From Flavobacterium odoriferum (GTDB lineage: Bacteria; Bacteroidota; Bacteroidia; Flavobacteriales; Flavobacteriaceae), in contig NZ_JAMKFA010000012.1 in NCBI RefSeq assembly GCF_025499515.1, positions 62,001 to 126,000 of the forward strand: DNA of 64,000 nt, read 5' to 3'. Below are positions 61,655 to 64,000 of the stretch, piece after piece; within the stretch, counting starts at the first letter, position 1; every line of letters begins with the position of its first letter. Below the pieces are notes generated by a model. The model was not told where the DNA came from, ran no database searches, and saw nothing but the letters and a program-made list of their open reading frames with translations. A program made the translations under genes and the position numbers.

Positions 61655-62389
61655 ATGTTATCGCTTTTCAAATCTAAGCCTAAATTAGCCGAATTAATTC
61701 CTTTAGGATATGTAGATATTCATTCTCATGTTTTACCAGGAATAGACGATGGCGCACAAAAAATTAAAGATGCTGAATTTTTATTAGAATCGATGATTGA
61801 TTTTGGTTTTTCAAAAGTGATTACTACACCTCATACTATGAAAAACGTATGGGATAATACAACTGAAACTATAAAAAATGCGCATTATTTAGTTCAAGAT
61901 GAATTACCTGAACTTTCTAAAAAAGCAGCTCTTAATTGTGCTTCGGAATATTTTTTAGATGAAAATTTAATGCAATTAGTTCAACAAGAAAAACTACTTA
62001 CACTGAAAGATAATTTTATTCTAATTGAAATGTCGTATTTGAATGCACCCATTCAGTTATATGATTTTCTTTTTGAGTTGCAACTTAAAGGATATCAGTT
62101 GGTTTTAGCGCATCCAGAGCGTTACAATTACTTTCATTCCAACAAAAAAGAATTTGCAAAACTAAAAAAAGCAGGGTGTTTATTTCAGTTAAATTTGTTA
62201 GCGACTGTAGGTTATTATGGGAAAAATGTTGCCGAAACAGCCGATTATCTTTTAAAAGAAAACTTGTATGATTTTGTGGGTTCTGATATTCATCATAAAA
62301 ATCACGTAGCGGCTTTTCAAAATAAGGTGATAATTAAAAATCACAAAACCTTAGAGGAAACCATGACTAAAAATGTGTTTTTTAAATAA
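61655..62389 (+). CDS. PHP-type tyrosine-protein phosphatase (CpsB/CapC-like)
   Basis: A 244-residue metal-dependent phosphatase of the polymerase-and-histidinol-phosphatase fold: GYVDIHSHVLPGIDDGA (metal ligands H23, H25, D31), ITTPHTMKNVW, LAHPERYNYF and GSDIHHKNH. CpsB-like enzymes dephosphorylate the tyrosine cluster of capsule autokinases. The Wzc-type kinase is encoded convergently 115 bases away, making it the obvious substrate. Confidence 0.92.
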   Translation: MLSLFKSKPKLAELIPLGYVDIHSHVLPGIDDGAQKIKDAEFLLESMIDFGFSKVITTPHTMKNVWDNTTETIKNAHYLVQDELPELSKKAALNCASEYFLDENLMQLVQQEKLLTLKDNFILIEMSYLNAPIQLYDFLFELQLKGYQLVLAHPERYNYFHSNKKEFAKLKKAGCLFQLNLLATVGYYGKNVAETADYLLKENLYDFVGSDIHHKNHVAAFQNKVIIKNHKTLEETMTKNVFFK

Positions 62390-62443
62390 AAAAAGCAAGT
62401 TCAAGAACAATAGGTAATTATTTTCGCTTCGTTCAAATGTTGA

Positions 62444-62477
62444 CCTACTTTGTAGGAGATTCCTACTTTCGCGGAAT
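62444..62477. repeat. Small palindromic elements between phosphatase and autokinase genes
   Basis: CCTAC-TTT-GTAGG (62444-62456) is a perfect hairpin. ATTCCTAC-TTTC-GCGGAAT (62459-62477) is an imperfect one and resembles the recurrent flavobacterial ATTCCTGCTTTCGCAGGAAT element, in a decayed form. They lie in a 115-base gap between convergent genes and may help terminate both transcripts. Confidence 0.55.
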
Positions 62478-62504
62478 GACAAAAAAGTGCCCTAAAACCT
62501 GAAC

Positions 62505-64000
62505 CTATTTAAAAAAACGTTTCCAAAAAGATTTTTTTTCAACCTCAACTCCGTAGCCATATCCATATCCGTAGCCATATCCGTACCCTTTTGTAGAATC
62601 GGTATCATTAATTAAGATTGACATATTAGGCAGTTTCTTTTCTTGATATAATTTTTCTGGCAAAGTCAACATTCGTTTGTCTAAGTAATTTGCTCTGGTA
62701 ACATATACAAAAGCATCTGCATATTTTGATATCAATAAAGTATCGGTTACTAAACTTACTGGTGCAGTATCTACGATGATGTAATCAAACTCTTGCTTTA
62801 ATTTTTCAAACAATTCACCTACTTTTTTACCCATAAGCAATTCGGCAGGATTTGGAGGAATCACACCAGCAGGCATAACATAAAAATTAGAAAAACCTTC
62901 CACTTTTGTTAAAAAATCAGCACTATTTTTATGGTCTTTAGAAGCTAAATAATTAGTGACACCTACTTTAGGAACGTCTAAATATTCTTCTAATTTAGGA
63001 TTTCTGATATCCAATCCTAATAACAAAACTTTCTTATCAGACAAGGCAATAGTGGAAGCCAAGTTTACCGAAATAAAGGTTTTTCCTTCTTTTGGAAAAG
63101 TTGATGTTAAGAAAATAGTCTTAGCAACTCCTTCTGGAACTTCATTAAGTAAGAACTCTAAATTTGTTCGTACAATTCGAAGTGCTTCTGCCGTACTTGT
63201 TCTGCTGCTGCTTGAAATGATAGCTTCATTTGAAACTGATTTTGGAACATCTCCAATGAATGGCATCGTAGTGGCTTGTTCAATATCTAATCGCGATTTA
63301 ACTTTTGTATCTAATAATCTTCTGATATAAAGAATTGCAAAAGGAATTAACAATCCTAAAAACAAACTTCCCAAATAAATAACTTGGCGATTAGGCGAAA
63401 CCGGATTTTTTGAAGCAATTGCGGCATCAATTACTTTAGCATTGGGTGCTGTTACAGCAAGAGAAATTTGAGTTTCTTCTCTTTTTTGCAGCAAGTATAA
63501 ATACAAAGCTTCTTTGATATTTTGCTTTCTATCGATATCTCTAAAAATCTTTTCTTGAGTAGGAATTTGAGAAATTTTTCCACCCAAAATTGCATTTTGA
63601 CGTGCAATATCTTTCTTCTTAATTTTTAAATTGCTTTGCAACTGAAGCAAACTAGAAGCAACACTACTTTTTAACGTGTTGATTTTTGCTTCTAAATTTA
63701 AAACCAAACTGTTTTTTGGCCCAGCTGTTTTCAACAATTTATTGCGCTCTAAAACCAATTGATTGTATTGCGCTATGGAAGCACTCGCACCTTCCTCGGC
63801 AGGTAAAATATTAGCAGGAATCAATTCTGAAGAAGTATTCGAGTTTAAGTACTCTAAAATACTACTTACAACTTTTAATTGTGTTTCGGTTTCAATTTCT
63901 TTCTTTTCAAACTCGGTAGCATTTTCTAAAAACAATCCTGCCTCTGAAACAATATCCGTTACTTTATTTTCTTTCTTAAACGACTCTACATCAGCCTCAA
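62505..64000 (-). CDS. Polysaccharide tyrosine autokinase (Wzc-type), N-terminus outside window
   Basis: The reverse frame stays open to the window edge, so the 498 residues seen are the C-terminal part of a longer protein. The visible part has a coiled coil and GNVR-type segment (QNAILGGKISQIPTQEKIFR), a proline-containing membrane helix (VIYLGSLFLGLLIPFAILYI) and a BY-kinase domain with Walker A STFPKEGKTF, Walker A' LLLGLDIRNPKL and Walker B YIIVDTAPVSLVTD. The tail carries six Gly-Tyr repeats (the tyrosine cluster). Such kinases control polysaccharide chain length by cyclic autophosphorylation. The PHP phosphatase lies convergently beside it. Confidence 0.93.
   Translation of the reverse strand, partial: EADVESFKKENKVTDIVSEAGLFLENATEFEKKEIETETQLKVVSSILEYLNSNTSSELIPANILPAEEGASASIAQYNQLVLERNKLLKTAGPKNSLVLNLEAKINTLKSSVASSLLQLQSNLKIKKKDIARQNAILGGKISQIPTQEKIFRDIDRKQNIKEALYLYLLQKREETQISLAVTAPNAKVIDAAIASKNPVSPNRQVIYLGSLFLGLLIPFAILYIRRLLDTKVKSRLDIEQATTMPFIGDVPKSVSNEAIISSSSRTSTAEALRIVRTNLEFLLNEVPEGVAKTIFLTSTFPKEGKTFISVNLASTIALSDKKVLLLGLDIRNPKLEEYLDVPKVGVTNYLASKDHKNSADFLTKVEGFSNFYVMPAGVIPPNPAELLMGKKVGELFEKLKQEFDYIIVDTAPVSLVTDTLLISKYADAFVYVTRANYLDKRMLTLPEKLYQEKKLPNMSILINDTDSTKGYGYGYGYGYGYGVEVEKKSFWKRFFK

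Noticed and set aside
1..64000. tRNA or rRNA genes
   Set aside because: Gaps over 100 bases were read on both strands for tRNA arms and conserved rRNA strings; none was recognised. A covariance-model search was not possible.

Overview
The window is AT-rich DNA from a member of the Bacteroidota, most likely a Flavobacterium-like member of the Flavobacteriaceae. The support is lineage-typical families (a T9SS type B C-terminal sorting domain, PorP/SprF and PorV/PorQ-type outer-membrane proteins, DUF983, DUF6266), the near absence of Shine-Dalgarno sequences, and many start-proximal matches to the Bacteroidota -7 box TAnnTTTG. No rRNA, tRNA, complete insertion sequence or CRISPR array was seen.

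Layout. (1) 1-12.6 kb is housekeeping: a partial FAD-dependent dehydrogenase, a small conserved protein, an AraC regulator, a DUF983 protein, recQ, the rightward run kdsD-tatC-carboxymuconolactone-decarboxylase-like gene-lptB, a GH25 muramidase with pssA, and a PorV-like protein followed by a DUF4105 protein. (2) 12.6-22.6 kb is a first polysaccharide block on the minus strand: initiating sugar transferase, glycosyltransferases, an O-antigen ligase/polymerase-like protein and a hexapeptide acetyltransferase. It is interrupted at 19.3-21.4 kb by a small DNA-binding protein, about 900 bases of repeat-bearing noncoding DNA and a DUF6266 gene on the opposite strand. (3) 22.7-39.5 kb is a signalling and surface block: a GAF histidine kinase, a LytTR regulator lacking its phospho-acceptor Asp and a receiver; a PorP/SprF protein with a 1413-residue T9SS-secreted protein; then a rightward run of three histidine kinases and three receiver proteins. 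(4) 39.5-61.3 kb is a long leftward capsule/O-antigen locus: an ABC exporter (wzm, wzt), three genes for an N-acetyl-6-deoxy-L-hexosamine nucleotide sugar, six glycosyltransferases, neuA, neuB and neuC for a nonulosonic acid, an MBOAT plus two SGNH proteins for O-acylation, a deacetylase-fold protein, a GNAT protein and a GT-B-like protein. (5) 61.6-64 kb holds a PHP-type tyrosine phosphatase and, convergent with it, the C-terminal part of a Wzc-type tyrosine autokinase.

Most of the minus-strand genes build and export a surface glycan. KdsD and LptB link it to LPS synthesis and transport, and the kinase/phosphatase pair would control chain length or export.

The most unusual structure is at 47.05-47.99 kb, inside the neuA-neuB-neuC gene order. 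A small GIY-YIG nuclease gene is bracketed by copies of a palindromic element (core CTTCGACAAGCTCAG) and abuts four full copies and one partial copy of a 131/132-bp tandem unit, each carrying the same element in both orientations. This resembles the layout of REP sequences with RAYT transposases, with a GIY-YIG enzyme in place of the transposase. Other notable signals are 11-bp-period arrays at two loci, 21-bp direct repeats at the promoter of the small DNA-binding protein, a perfect 22-bp palindrome in front of a receiver operon, and a long hairpin between the adhesin gene and porP/sprF.
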